A DNA stretch of 64,000 bases from contig OX457068.1 of the NCBI GenBank assembly GCA_949752795.1, positions 60,329,582 through 60,393,581 on the forward strand, in the 5' to 3' direction. The stretch comes from Hyperoodon ampullatus (lineage: Eukaryota; Chordata; Mammalia; Artiodactyla; Ziphiidae). Below the pieces are notes generated by a model. It was not told where the DNA came from. It searched no databases and saw only the letters and a program-made list of their open reading frames with translations. Positions within the stretch are counted from its first letter, which is position 1. Each line of letters begins with the position of its first letter. Positions 48,705 through 60,016 of the stretch are shown piece by piece. The position numbers and the translations under genes were made by a program.

Positions 48705-49353
48705 AAATCAGCACTTTAGGGGAGACCATAAAGCTGGCAGAAGAGTAAGATGTGGAGATCACCTTCCTCCTCACAAATACGTCAGAAAGACATCTATGTG
48801 TGGGACAACTCCTACAGAACACTTACTGAAAATTGGCAGAAGACCTCAGACTTCCCAAAAGGCAAGAAATTCCCCACTTACCTGGGTAGGGCAAAATAAA
48901 AAAGAGACAACAGAGACAAAGGAATAGGGATGGGACCTGCACCATGGGAGGGAGCTGTGAAGGAGGAAACATTTCCACACATTAGGAAGCCCCTTCACTG
49001 GTGGAGATGGTGGGTGGCAGTGGGGAAGCTTCAGAGCCACAGAGGAGAGTGCAGCAATAAGGGTGCAGAGTGCAAAGTGGAGAGATTCCCGCACAGAGGA
49101 TTGGTGCCGACTGGCACTCACCAGCCCGAAGCTTGTCTAATCACCCGCTGGGGCGGGTGGGGTCTGAGAGCTGAGGCTAGGCTTTCAGAGGGCAGATTCC
49201 AGGGAGAGGACTGGAGTTGGCTGCGTGAACACAGCCTGAAGGGGGCTAGTGCACCACAGCTAACCGTGGAGTCCAGGAAAATCTCTGGACCTGCCTAAGA
49301 GGCAAGAAACCATTGTTTCAGGGTGCGTGAAAAGAGGGGATTCAGAGCACTGC

Positions 49354-49752
49354 CTAAATGAGCTCCAGAGATGGGCGCAAGCCACGGTTATCAGCACAGA
49401 CAATGAGACAGACATGAAATGCTAAGGCTGCTGCTGCAGCCACCAAGAAGCCTGTGTGCAAGCACAGGTCACTAACCACACCTCCCCTCCTGGGAGCCTG
49501 TGCAGCCCACCAATTCCAGGGTCCTGTGAACCAGGGACAATTTCCACGGGAGAACACACGGTGAGCCTCAGGGTGGTGCAATGTCACGCAGGCCTCTGCC
49601 CCAGCAGGATCTCCCGGCATTCCATACCCCTTCCTCCCCCAGGCCTGAGTGAGCCAGAGCTCCCTAATTAGCTGCTCCTTTAACCCCGTCCTGTCTGAGC
49701 GAAGAACAGATGCCCTCAGGAGACCTACACGTGGAGGCAGGACCATATCCAA
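49354..49752 (-). other. Antisense ORF in the L1 5' UTR, 132 codons (copy H)
   Basis: It remains open even though this copy's CpG block is decayed and its ORF1 and ORF2 are broken. The core (SDRTGLKEQLIRELWLTQAW) matches copies A, G and I; the end is PSLELI. Copy H is the most diverged of the four, which makes its open frame the most informative one. Confidence 0.3.
49456..49671 (+). other. Sense upstream ORF in the L1 5' UTR, 71 codons (copy H)
   Basis: A shorter version of the frame at 1242-1511. It shares GSLCSPPIPGSCEPGTIS and the LSEPELPN end, and is in register with the antisense ORF at 49354-49752. Confidence 0.25.
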
Positions 49753-50099
49753 AGCTGAACCTGAGGAGCTGTGCGATCAAAGAAGAGAAAGGGAAATTTC
49801 TCCCAGCAGCCTCAGAAACAGTGGCTTAAATCTTCACAATCAACTTGATGTATCCTGAATCTGTGGAATAACTGAATAGACAAAGAATCATCCCAAAACT
49901 GAGGTGGTGGACACTGGGAGCAACGATATAAATATTTTTGTGAGTGTGTATGTGTATGCTTCTGTGTGTGATTTTGCCTGTATAGCTTTGCTTCTACCAT
50001 TTTCCCTAGGGTTCTGTCTATCCTTTTAAAATTACTTTTTAATTTTTATTTTTAAAAATTAATTTTTATTTTTCATGTTAATAACTTTATTTTATTATA

Positions 50100-50181
50100 T
50101 TTTCTTTTTCTTCTTTCTTTCTTTCTTATTTTCTTCCTTCCTTCCTTCCTTCCTTTTTTTCTTTCTCTTTCTTTCTTTCCT

Positions 50182-50216
<35 letters not shown>

Positions 50217-50240
50217 CTTTCCTTTCTTTTCTCCCTTTTA
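50100..50240 (+). repeat. Pyrimidine tract of L1 copy H
   Basis: TTTC, TTCC and CTCT tetramers, about 140 bp, in the same place as in copies A, G and I. Confidence 0.8.
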
Positions 50241-50768
50241 TTCTGAGCCATATAGCTGACAGGGTCCAGGTGCTCCGGCTGGGTGTCAAGCCTGTGTCTC
50301 TGAGGTTGGAGAGCCAAGTTCAGGACATTGGTCTACCAGAGACCTCCCAGGTCCATGTAATATCAAATGACAAAGCTTTCCCAGGGATCTCCATCTCAAC
50401 GCTAAGACCCAGCTCCACTCAATGAGAGCAAGCTACAGTGTTGGACATCCTATGCCAAAAAACTAGCAAGACAAGAACGCAACTCAACCCATTAGCAAAG
50501 AGGCTGCCTAAAATCATAATAAGCTCACAGAGAGATTATTATGCACCACTGGACGTGGTGCATAAAATGCACCACCGGACGTGGACAGGCCTATGAGAAA
50601 AACAAGATCCAGACTCATCCACCACAGCACAGACACTAGTCCCCTCCATCAGGAAACCTACACAACCCACTGAACCAACCTTAGCCACTGGGGGAAGACA
50701 CCAAAAACACCAGAACTACGAATGACAAACTGCAAAAAGGAGACCCCCAAAACAGTAAGGTAAGCCAA

Positions 50769-51642
50769 ATGAGAAGACAGAAACACACAGCAGATGAAGG
50801 AGCAAGGCAAAAACCCACCAGACCTAACAAATGAAGAGGAAATAGGCAGTATACCTGAAAAGGAATTCACAGTAATGATAGTAAAGATGATCCAAAATCT
50901 TGGAAATAGAATGGAGAAAATACAAGAAACGTTTAACAAGGACCCAGAAGAACTAAAGAGCAAACAAACAATGATGAACAACACAATAAATGCAATTGAA
51001 AATTCTCAAGAAGGAATCAATAGCAGAATAACTGAGGCAGAAGAACGAATAAGTGACATGGAAGATAAAATAGTGGAAATAACTACTGCAGAGCAGAATA
51101 AAGAAAAAAGAATGAAAAGACTTGAGGACCTCTGGGACAACATTAAACACAACATTCGAATTATAGTGGTTCCAGAAGAAGAAGAGAAAAAGAAAGAGAC
51201 TGAGAAAATATTTGAAGAGATTATAGTTGAAAACTTCCCTAATATGGGAAAGGAAATAGTTAATGAAGTCCAGGAAGCACAGAGAGTCTCATACAGGAAA
51301 AATCCAAGGAGAAACACATCAAGACACAAATTAATCGAACTATCAAATATTAAGTGCAAAGAAAAAAATATTAAAAGCAGCAAGGGAAAAACAACAAATA
51401 ACATACAAGGGAATCCCCATAAAGTTAACCACTGATCCTTCAGCAGAAACTCTGCAAGCCAGATGGGAGTGACAGGACATATTTAAAGTGATGAAAGGGA
51501 AAAGCCTACAACCAAGGTTAGTCCACCCAGCAAGGATCTCATTCATATTCATGGAGAAATTAAAAACTTTACAAACAAGCAAAAGCTAAGAGAATTCAGC
51601 ACCAAGCCAGCTATACAACAAATGCTAAAGGAACTTCTCTAG
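50769..51642 (+). pseudogene. L1 ORF1 remnant (copy H)
   Basis: The canonical start ATGAGAAGACAG is at 50769, but a 2-nt loss just downstream puts the body out of frame. An in-frame ATG exists at 50794 (MKEQGKNPPDL), from which 213 codons stay open through the coiled coil and RRM to a frameshift near 51360-51420. The C-terminal domain follows in other frames to the usual TAG at 51640-51642. Confidence 0.82.
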
Positions 51643-51998
51643 GCAGGAAACACAAGAGAAGGAAAAGATCTACAATAACAAACCCAAAACAATTAAGAAA
51701 ATGGTAATAGGAGCATACATATCGTTAATTACCTTAAATGTCAATGGATTAAATACTCCAACCAAAAGGCATAGACTGGCTGAATGGATACAAAAACAAG
51801 ACCCATATACATGCTGTCTACAAGAGACCCACTTCAGACTTAGGGATGCATACAGACTGAAAATGAGGGCTAAAAGATATTCCATGCAAATGGAAATCAA
51901 AAGAAAGCTGGAGTAGCAATTCTCATATCAGACAAAATAGAGTTTAAAGAAAAGGGTATTACAAGAGACAAAGAAGGACACTACAGGGGGAAGGCAGG

Positions 51999-52008
51999 AA
52001 GATGGCGG
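51999..52008 (+). promoter_or_regulatory. YY1-type motif at the L1 5' end (copy I)
   Basis: AAGATGGCGG, identical to copy A, about 15 bases from the 5' boundary of the element. A few extra bases (GGGGGAAGGCAGG) precede it. Confidence 0.55.
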
Positions 52009-52636
52009 AAGAGAAAGACGTGGAGATCACCTTCCTCCCCACAGATACATCAGAAATTCATCTACACGTGGAACAACTCCTACAGAACACCTACTGAACG
52101 CTGACAGAAGACCTCAGACCCCCCAAAAGGCAAGAAACTCCCCACATACCTGGGTAGGGCAGAAGAAAAAAGAATAAACAGAGACAAAAGGATAGAGATG
52201 GGACCTGCACCAGTGGGAGGGAGCCGTGAAGGAGGAAAGGTTTCCACACACTAGGAAGCCCCTTCACGGGCGGAGACTGCGGGTGGTGGAGGGGGAAAGC
52301 CTCGGAGTAGCAGAGGAGAGCACAGCAACAGGGGTGTGGAGGGCAAAGCGGAGAGATTCCCGCACAGAGGATCGGTGCCCCCAGGCACACACCAGCCCGA
52401 GAGGCTTGTCAGCTCGGCCGCCGGGGTGGGCGGGGCTGGGAGCTGAGGCGTGGGCTTCGGTCAGAGCGCAGGGAGAGGACTGGGGTTGGCAGTGTGAACA
52501 CAGCCTGAAGGGTCTAGTGTGCCACGGCTGGCCCGTAGGGAGTCTGGGGAAAAAGTCTGGAGCTGCCGAAGAGGCAAGAGACTTTTTCTTCTCTTTTGTT
52601 TCCTGGTGCGCAAGGAGAGGGCATTAACAGCACTGC

Positions 52637-53038
52637 TTAAAGGAGCTCCAGAGATGGGTGCAAGCCACGGCTAAAGGCGCGGACCCCAGAGACGGGCGTG
52701 GGACGCTGGGTCTGCTGCTGCTGCTGCCGCCACAAGGCCTGTGTGTGAGCGCAGGTCACTTTGCACCCCCCATTCCAGGGAGCCTGTGCAGCCCGCCACT
52801 GCCGGCGTCCCGGGACCCAGGGACGGCTTCCCAGGGAAAGCACACAGAGTGCCTTGGGCTGGTGCAATGTCACGCTGGCCTCTGCCAACACAGGCCTGTC
52901 CCGCACTGCGTGCACCTCCCTCCCCTTGACCTGAGTGAGCCAGAGCCCCCGAATCAGCGGCTCCTTTAAACCCGTCCTGTCTGAGCAAAGAACGGACGCC
53001 CTCCGGCGACCTACACGCAGAGGCGGGGCCCGGTCCAA
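52637..53038 (-). other. Antisense ORF in the L1 5' UTR, 133 codons (copy I)
   Basis: MDRAPPLRVGRRRASVL start, core SDRTGLKEPLIRGLWLTQ, GSRPWVPGRRQW, a Q-repeat (about five Gln in a row) and the end PSLELL. It aligns with copies A, G and H over about 100 codons. Other frames here are also open because of GC content. Confidence 0.32.
52658..52969 (+). other. Sense upstream ORF in the L1 5' UTR, 103 codons (copy I)
   Basis: Counterpart of 1242-1511 with the block GSLCSPPLPASRDPGTAS and the end LSEPEPPNQRLL. The start differs because the 5' side is diverged. In register with the antisense ORF. Confidence 0.3.
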
Positions 53039-53456
53039 GGCTGAGGCCCGGGAGCTGTGAGAGCAGAGAAGAGACAGGGAAATCTCTCTGTGCAGCCTCG
53101 GAGGCAGCAGATTAAAGCTCCACGGTCCGCTTGATGTGCCCTGCGTCTGTGGAGTGCATGAATGGACAGTGAATCATCCAAATTGAAGAGGTGGACTTTG
53201 AGGACAAGATTTAAGATTTTTTCCCTTTTCCTCTTTTTACAAGGAATTATCCCAAATTAAGGAGGTGGACTTTGAGAGCAAGATTTTCGATTTTTTTCCC
53301 CCTGTTCTCTTTTTGTGAATGTGTATGTTTATGCTTCTGTGTGAGATTTTCTCTGTATAGCTTTGCTTCCACCATCGGTCCCAGGGTTCTACAGGTTTTT
53401 TTTTCAATAAATACTTTTTTATTTTTAATAATGCTACTATATTTTATACTTTATCT

Positions 53457-54297
53457 TCTCTCGTTCTGTTTGTCCTAACTTCCCTTCCCCCTCCCTCCCT
53501 CCGCCCCTTTCTCTCTTTCTTTCTTTCTTTCCTTCCTCCCTCCCTTCTTCCTTTCACTTTCTTTTTCTTTCCTCCCTCCCTCCCTCCCTCCTTTCTTTAT
53601 TTCTATCTTTCCATCCTTCCTCCCTCCCTCCTGTCTTTCTTTCTTTCTTTCTTCCTTTCCTTCCTCCCTCCCTACACCCTTCTTCCTTTCACTCTTTCTT
53701 TTTCTTTCCTTCCTCCCTCCACCCTGTCTTTCTTTCTTTCTTTCCTTCCTCCCTGCCTCCCTTCTGCCTTTCACTCTTTTTCTTTCCATCCTCCCTCCCT
53801 CCTGTCTTTTTTCTTTCTTTCTTTCGTTCCTTCCTCCCTCCATCCATCCCTTCATCCTTTCACTCTTTCTTTTTCTTTCCTTCCTCCCTCCCTCCCTCCT
53901 TTCTTTCTTTCTTTCCTTCCATCCATCCACACTCCCTCCCCGTCTCCCTCCTGTCTTTCTGTCTTTCTTTCCTTCCACCCTCCCTCCCTGTCTTCTTCCT
54001 TTCACTCTTTCTTTTTCTATCCTTCCTCCCTACCTCCTGTCTTTCTTTCTTTCTTTCTTTCCTTCCTTCCTCCCTCCCTCCCTTCTTCCTTTCACTCTTT
54101 CTTTTTCTTTCCTTCCTCCCTCCCTCCTGTCTTTCTTTCTTTCTTTCTTTCCTTCCTCCCTCCCTCCCACCCTTCTTCCATTCACTCTTTCTTTTTCTTT
54201 CCTTCCTCCCTACCTCCCTCCTTTCTTCCTTTCTTTCTTCCTTCCTTCCTTCCTTTCCTTCTTCCTTTCTCTCTCTCTCTCTTTCTTTCTTCTACTA
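53457..54297 (+). repeat. Expanded pyrimidine minisatellite in L1 copy I
   Basis: About 0.84 kb of almost pure C and T. A landmark word, TTTCACTCTTTCTTTTTC or close variants, recurs at 53552, 53687, 53769, 53858, 54000, 54090 and 54180, so the spacing is mostly 82-90 bp with two intervals near 135-142. Between landmarks lie CTCC, GTCTTTC and TTCC blocks. The tract is therefore a VNTR with a unit of about 90 bp, derived from the short pyrimidine tract present in the other L1 copies. Confidence 0.85.
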
Positions 54298-54830
54298 ATT
54301 ATATCTTTCAACTTTTTCTCCTTTTTATTCTGAGCCGGGTAGATGAAAGGCTCTTGGTTATGCAGCCAGGAGTCAGTGCTGTGGCTCTGAAGTGGGAGAG
54401 CCAACTTCAGGACACGGGTCCACAAGAGACCTCCCAGCTCCACATAATATCAAGCGGCAAAAATCTCCCAGAGATCTCCATCTCAACACCAGCACCAAGC
54501 TTCAGTCAACGACCAGCAAGCTACATTGCGGGTCACCCTATGCCAAGCAACTAGCAAGACAGGAACACAACCCCACCCATTAGCAGAGAGGCAGCCTAAA
54601 AACATAATAAGGCCACAGACACCCCAAAACACACCACCAGACGTGGACCTGTCCACCAGAAGACAAGATCGAGCCTCAACCACCAGAACACAGTCACTAG
54701 ACCCCCCAACAGGAAGCCTACACAACCTACTGAAACGACCTTAGCCACTGGGGACAGACACCAAAAACAACGGGAACTATGAATCTGCAGCCTGCAAAAA
54801 GGAGACCCCAAACACAGTAAGATAAGCAAA

Positions 54831-55743
54831 ATGAGAAGACAGAAAAAAACAGAATGTGAAGGAGCAATATAAAAGCCTACCAGACCTAACAAATGAAGAG
54901 GTAATAGGCAGTCTACCTGAAAAAGAATTCAGAATAATGATTGTAAAGATGCTTCAAGATTCTATTTCCAAGATCCAAAATCTTGGAAATAGAATAGACA
55001 AAATGCAAGAAACAGTTAACAAGGACCTAGAAGAACTAAAGATGAATCAAGCATCGATTAAAAACACAATAAATGAAATGAAAAATACTCTAGATGGGAT
55101 CAATAGCAGAATAACTGAGGCAGAAGAACGGATAAGTGAGGTGGAAGATAAAATAGTGGAAATAACTGATGCAGAGCAAAATAAAGAAAAAAGAATGAAA
55201 AGAACACAGGACAGTATCAGAGACCTCTGGGATAACATTGAACACAACAACATTCGAATTATAGGAGTTCCAGAAGAAGAAGAGAAAAAGAAAGGGACTG
55301 AGAAAATATTTGAAGAGATTATAGTTGAAAACTTCCCTAATATAGGAAAGGAAATAGTTAATCAAGTCCAGGAAGCACAGAGAGTCCCATACAGAATAAA
55401 TGCAAGGAGAAATATGCCAAGACACATATTAATCAAACTGTCAAAAATTAAACACAAAGAAAGCATATTAAAAGCAGTAAGGGAAAAACAACAAATAACG
55501 CACAAGGGAATCCCCATCAGGTTAACAGCTGATCTCTCAGCAGAAACTCTACAAACCAGAAGGGAGTGGCAGGACATAATTAAAGTGATGAAAGAGAAAA
55601 ACCTGCAACCAAGATTACTCTACCCAGCAAGGATCTCATTCAGATTTGATGGAGAAAGTAAAACCTTTACAGACAAGCTAAAGCTGAGAGAGTTCAGCAC
55701 CACCAAACCAGCTTTACAACAAATGCTAAAGGAACTTCCCTAG
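54831..55743 (+). pseudogene. L1 ORF1, open 295-codon body with shifted start (copy I)
   Basis: Encodes the L1 RNA-binding chaperone that coats L1 RNA in cytoplasmic particles. From 54856 to 55743 the frame is fully open: N-terminal tail, coiled coil (about residues 40-120, with NRIDKMQETVNKDLEELK), RRM (about 130-215, NNIRIIGVPEEEEKKKGTEK) and C-terminal domain to KELP. The canonical ATG at 54831 is out of frame because 2 nt are missing between it and the KEQ codons compared with copy G. The body opens at a GTG; the first in-frame ATG is at about codon 28. Translation of a full-length protein is therefore unlikely, but a slightly shortened one is possible. Confidence 0.85.
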
Positions 55744-55801
55744 GCAAGAAACACAACAGAGGGAAAATACCTACAATAACGAACCCAAAACAATTAAGGA
55801 A

Positions 55802-58800
55802 ATGGGAATAGGAACATACGTATCAATAATTACCTTAAATGTAAATGGACTAAATGCTCCCACCAAAAGACACAGATTGGCTGAATGGATACAAAAACAG
55901 GACCCATATATATGCTGTCTACAAGAGACCCACTTCAGACTTAGAGACACATACAGATTGAAAGTAAGGGAATGGAAAAAGATATTCCATACAAATGGAA
56001 ATCAAAAGAGAGCTGGAATAGTAATTTTTATATCAGACAAAATAGACTTTAAAATAAAGACTATTAGAAGAGACAAAGAAGGACACTACATAATGATCAA
56101 GGTATCGATCCAAGAAGAAGATATAACAATTGTAAATATTTATGCACCCAACATAGGAGCACCTCAATACATAAGGCAAATACTAACAGCCATAAAAGGG
56201 GAAATTGACAGTAACACACTCATGGTAGGGGATTTAACACCCCACTTTCCCAATGGACAGATCATCCAAAATGAAAATAAATAAGAAAACACAAGCTTTA
56301 AATGATACATTAAACAAGATGGACTTAATTGATATTTATAGGACATTCCATCCAAAAACAACAGAATACACATTTTTCTCAAGTGCTCATGGAACATTCT
56401 CCAGGATAGATCATATCTTGGGTCACAAATCAAGCCTTGGTAAATTTAAGAAAATTGAAATTGGATCAAGTATCTTTTCTGACCACAATGCTATAAGACT
56501 AGACATCAATTACAGGAAAATATCTGTAAAAAATACAAACACATGGAGGCTAAACAATACACTACTCAATAATGAAGTGATTATTGAAGAAATCAAAGAG
56601 GAAGTAAAAAAATACCTAGAAAGAAATGACAGTGCAGACACGACGACCCAAAACCTATGGGATGCAGCAAAAGCAGTTCTAACGGGGATTTTTATAGCAA
56701 TACAATCCCACCTTAAGAAACAGGAAACATCTCAAGTAAACAACCTGACCCTGCACCTAAAGCAATTAGAGAAAGAAGAACAAAAATCCCCCATAGTTAG
56801 CAGAAGGAAAGAAATCATAAAGATCAGATCAGAAATAAATGAAAAAGAAATGAAGGAAGTGATAGCAAAGATCAATAAAACTAAAGGCTGTTTCGTTGAG
56901 AAGATAAACAAAATTGATAAACCATAAGCCAGATTCATCAAGAAAAGAAGGGAGAAGACTCAAATCAATAGAATTAGAAATGAAAAAGGAGGAGTAACAA
57001 CTGACACTGCAGAAATACAAAAGATCATGAGAGATTACTACAAGAAACACTATGCCAATAAAATGGACAACCTGGAAGAAATGGACAAATTCTTAGAAAA
57101 CCACAACCTTCCAAGACTGAATCAGGAAGAAATAGAAAATATGAACAGACCAATCAGAAGCACTGAAATTGAAACTGTGATTAAAAATCTTCCAACAAAC
57201 AAAAGCCCAGGACCAGATGGCTTCACAGGTGAATTCTATCAAACATTTAGAGAAGAGCTAACACCTATCCTTCTCAAACTCTTCCAAAATATAGCAGAGG
57301 TAGGAACACTCCCAAACTCATTCTATGAGGCCACCATCACCTTGATACCAAAACCAGGCAAGGATGTCACAAAGAAAGAAAACTACAGGCGAATATCACT
57401 GATGAACATAGATGCAAAAATCCACAACAAAATACTAGCAAACAGAATCCAACAGCACATTAAAAGGATCATACACCATGATCAAGTGGGGTGTATTCCA
57501 GGAATGCAAGGATTCTTCAATATACGCGTCAATCAATGTGATACACCATATTAACAAATTGAAGAAGAAAAACCATATGATCATTTCTATAGATGCAGAA
57601 AAAGCTTTCGACAAAATTCAACACCCATTTATGATAAAAACCTTGCAGATAGTAGGCATACAGGGAACTTTCCTCAACATACTAAAAGACATATATAACA
57701 AACCCACAGCCAACATCATCCTCAATGGTGAAAAACTGAAACCATTTCCACTAAGATCAGGAACAAGACAAGGCTGCCCACTCTCACCAATCTTATTCAA
57801 CTTACTTTTGGAAGTTTTAGCCACAATAATCAGAGAAGAAAAGAAAATAAAAGGAATCCAAATTGTAAAAGAAGAAGTAAAGCTGTCACTGTTTGCAGAT
57901 GACATGACACTATACATAGAGAATCCTAAAGATGCTACCAGACAACTACTAGAGCTAATCAATGAATTTGGTAAAGTAGCAGGATACAAAATTAATGCAC
58001 AGAGATCTCTGGCATTCCTGTGCACTAATGATGAAAAATCTGTATGTGAAATCAAGAAAGCACTCCTATTTACCATTGCAACAAAAAGAATAAAATATCT
58101 AGGAATAAACCTACCTAAGGAGACAAAAGAACTGTATGCAGAAAATTATAAGACACTGATGAAAGCAATTAAAGATGATACAAATAGATGGAGAGATATA
58201 CCATGCTCCTGGATTGGAAGAATCAATATTCTGAAAATAACTCTACTACCTAAAGCAATCTACAGATTCAGTGCAATCCCTATCAAACGACCACTGGCAT
58301 TTTTCACAGACCTAGAACAAAAAATTTCAAAATTTGTTTGGAAAAACAAAAGACCCCGAATAGCCAAAGCAATCTTGAGAACGAAAATCGGAGCTGGAGG
58401 AATCAGGCTCCCTGACTTCAGACTATAGTACAAAGCTACAGTAATGAAGACAGTGTGGTACTGGCACAAAAACAGAAAGATAGATCAATTGAATAGGATA
58501 GAAAGCCCAGAGATAAACACACGCACATATGGTCAACTTATCTTTGATAAAGGAGGCAGGAATGTACAGTGGAGAAAGGACAGCCTCTTCAATAATGGTG
58601 CTGGGAAAACTGGACCGGGACATGTAAAAGTATGAGATTAGATCATTCCCTAACACCATACACAAAAATAAGCTCAAAATGGGTTAAAGACCTAAATGTT
58701 AGGCCAGAAACTATCAAACTCTTAGAGGAAAACATAGGCAGAGCACTCTATGACATAAATCACAGCAAGATCCTTTTGGACCCACCTCCTACAGAAATGG

Positions 58801-59615
58801 AAATAAAAACAAAGATAAACAAATGGGACCTAATGAAACTTCAAAGCTTTTGCACAGCAAAGGAAACCATAAACAAGACCAAAAGGCAACCCTCAGAATG
58901 GGAGAAAATAATTGCAAATGAAGCAACTGACAAAGGATTAATCTCCAAAATTTATAAGCAGCTCATGTAGCTCAATAGAAAATAAACAAACAACCCAATC
59001 CAAAAATGGGCAGAAGACCTAAATAGACATTTCTCCAAAGAAGATATACAGACTGCCAACAAACACATGAAAGAATGCTCAACATCATTAATCATTAGAG
59101 AATTGCAAATCAAAAGTACAAAGTGATATCATCTCACACCAGTCAGAATGGCCATCATCAAGAAATCTAGAAACAATAAATGCTGGAGAGTGTGTGGAGA
59201 AAAGGGAACACTCTCTGCACTGCTGGTGGAAATGTGAATTGGTACAGTCACTATGGAGAACAGTATGAAGGTTCCTTAAAAAACTAAAAATAGAACTACC
59301 ATATGACCCAGCAATCCCACTACTAGGCATATACCCTTAGAAAACCATAATTCAAAATAGACATGTACCAAAATGTTCATAGCAGCTCTATTCACAATAG
59401 CCCAGAGCTGGAAACAACCTAAGTGTCCATCATCGGATGAATGGATAAAGAAGATGTGGCACGTATATACAATGGAATATTACTCAGCCATAAAAAGAAA
59501 CGAAACTGAGCTACTTGTAATGAGGTGGATAGACCTAGAGTCTGTCATACAGAGTGAAGTAAGTCAGAAAGAGAAAGACAAATACCGTATGCTAACACAT
59601 ATATATGGAATTTAA
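55802..59615 (+). pseudogene. L1 ORF2 remnant (copy I)
   Basis: Endonuclease start MGIGTYVSIITLNVNGLN at 55802 and reverse transcriptase FADD at 57892-57903. The end HIYGI is at 59613-59615. Breaks: two one-base losses near 56236 and 56250 (in the GDFNTPLSP segment), a TAA at 56925-56927, a two-base loss near 57528, a TAG at 58426-58428, a one-base loss near 58594, a TAG near 58968, and more to the C-terminus. A 316-codon stretch covering most of the reverse transcriptase is still open (57478-58428). Confidence 0.9.
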
Positions 59616-59940
59616 GGAAAAAAAGTCATGAAGAACCTAGGGATAAAACGGGAATAAAGACATAGACCTAGTTGAGAATGGACTTGAGGATATGGGGAGG
59701 AGGAAGGGTAAGCTGTGACAAAGCGAGAGAGAGGCATGGACATATATACAGTACCAAACGTAAGGTAGATAGATAGTGGGAAGCAGCCGCATAGCACAGG
59801 GAGATCAGCTCGGTGCTTTGTGACCGCCTGGAGGGGTGGGATGGGGAGGGTGTGAGGGAGGGAGACGCAGGAGGGAAGGGATGTGGGAACAGATGTATAT
59901 GTATGACTGATTCACTTTGTTATAAAGCAGAAACTAATAA

Positions 59941-60016
59941 TTTAAAAAATGTGTGTTTAGAAAGCATACTGGAATCATATAAACTAAATAGAAGTTAATT
60001 AAATATGCTTACTTAC
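59941..60016 (+). mobile_element. 3' transduced sequence of L1 copy I
   Basis: After the short-type L1 end (CAGAAACTAATAA, 59929-59940) come about 70-80 bases that are not L1, including GAAAGCATACTGGAATCATA. Then comes a pure A tail at 60017-60028 and the TSD. An ATTAAA signal at 59998-60003 lies 13 bases before the tail. This is the standard picture of readthrough past the L1's own signal to one in the flank of the source element. Confidence 0.85.

Larger units (their letters stand above)
52330..53060 (+). promoter_or_regulatory. CpG-rich L1 5' UTR promoter block (copy I)
   Basis: The best preserved CpG content of the four 5' UTRs, including CGGCCGCCGGGGTGGGCGGGG near 52418. This fits copy I being young, since methylated CpGs decay with time. 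Whether it is still active as a promoter cannot be seen. Confidence 0.6.

Noticed and set aside
50075..50425. Ser/Phe/Leu-rich frame across the pyrimidine tract of copy H
   Set aside because: Low-complexity translation of TTTC repeats, running into L1 5' UTR sequence.
53475..54005. 176-codon Lys/Arg/Gly/Glu-rich frame antisense to the minisatellite
   Set aside because: A by-product of a purine-only strand, which can have few stop codons. No domain or start context.
53457..54297. CRISPR array
   Set aside because: The regular spacing comes from a pyrimidine minisatellite. There are no distinct spacers, and the sequence is clearly mammalian.
57478..58428. 316-codon reverse transcriptase frame of copy I as a functional gene
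   Set aside because: It starts at an internal ATG in a shifted frame, ends at a premature TAG, and lacks endonuclease and C-terminal parts.
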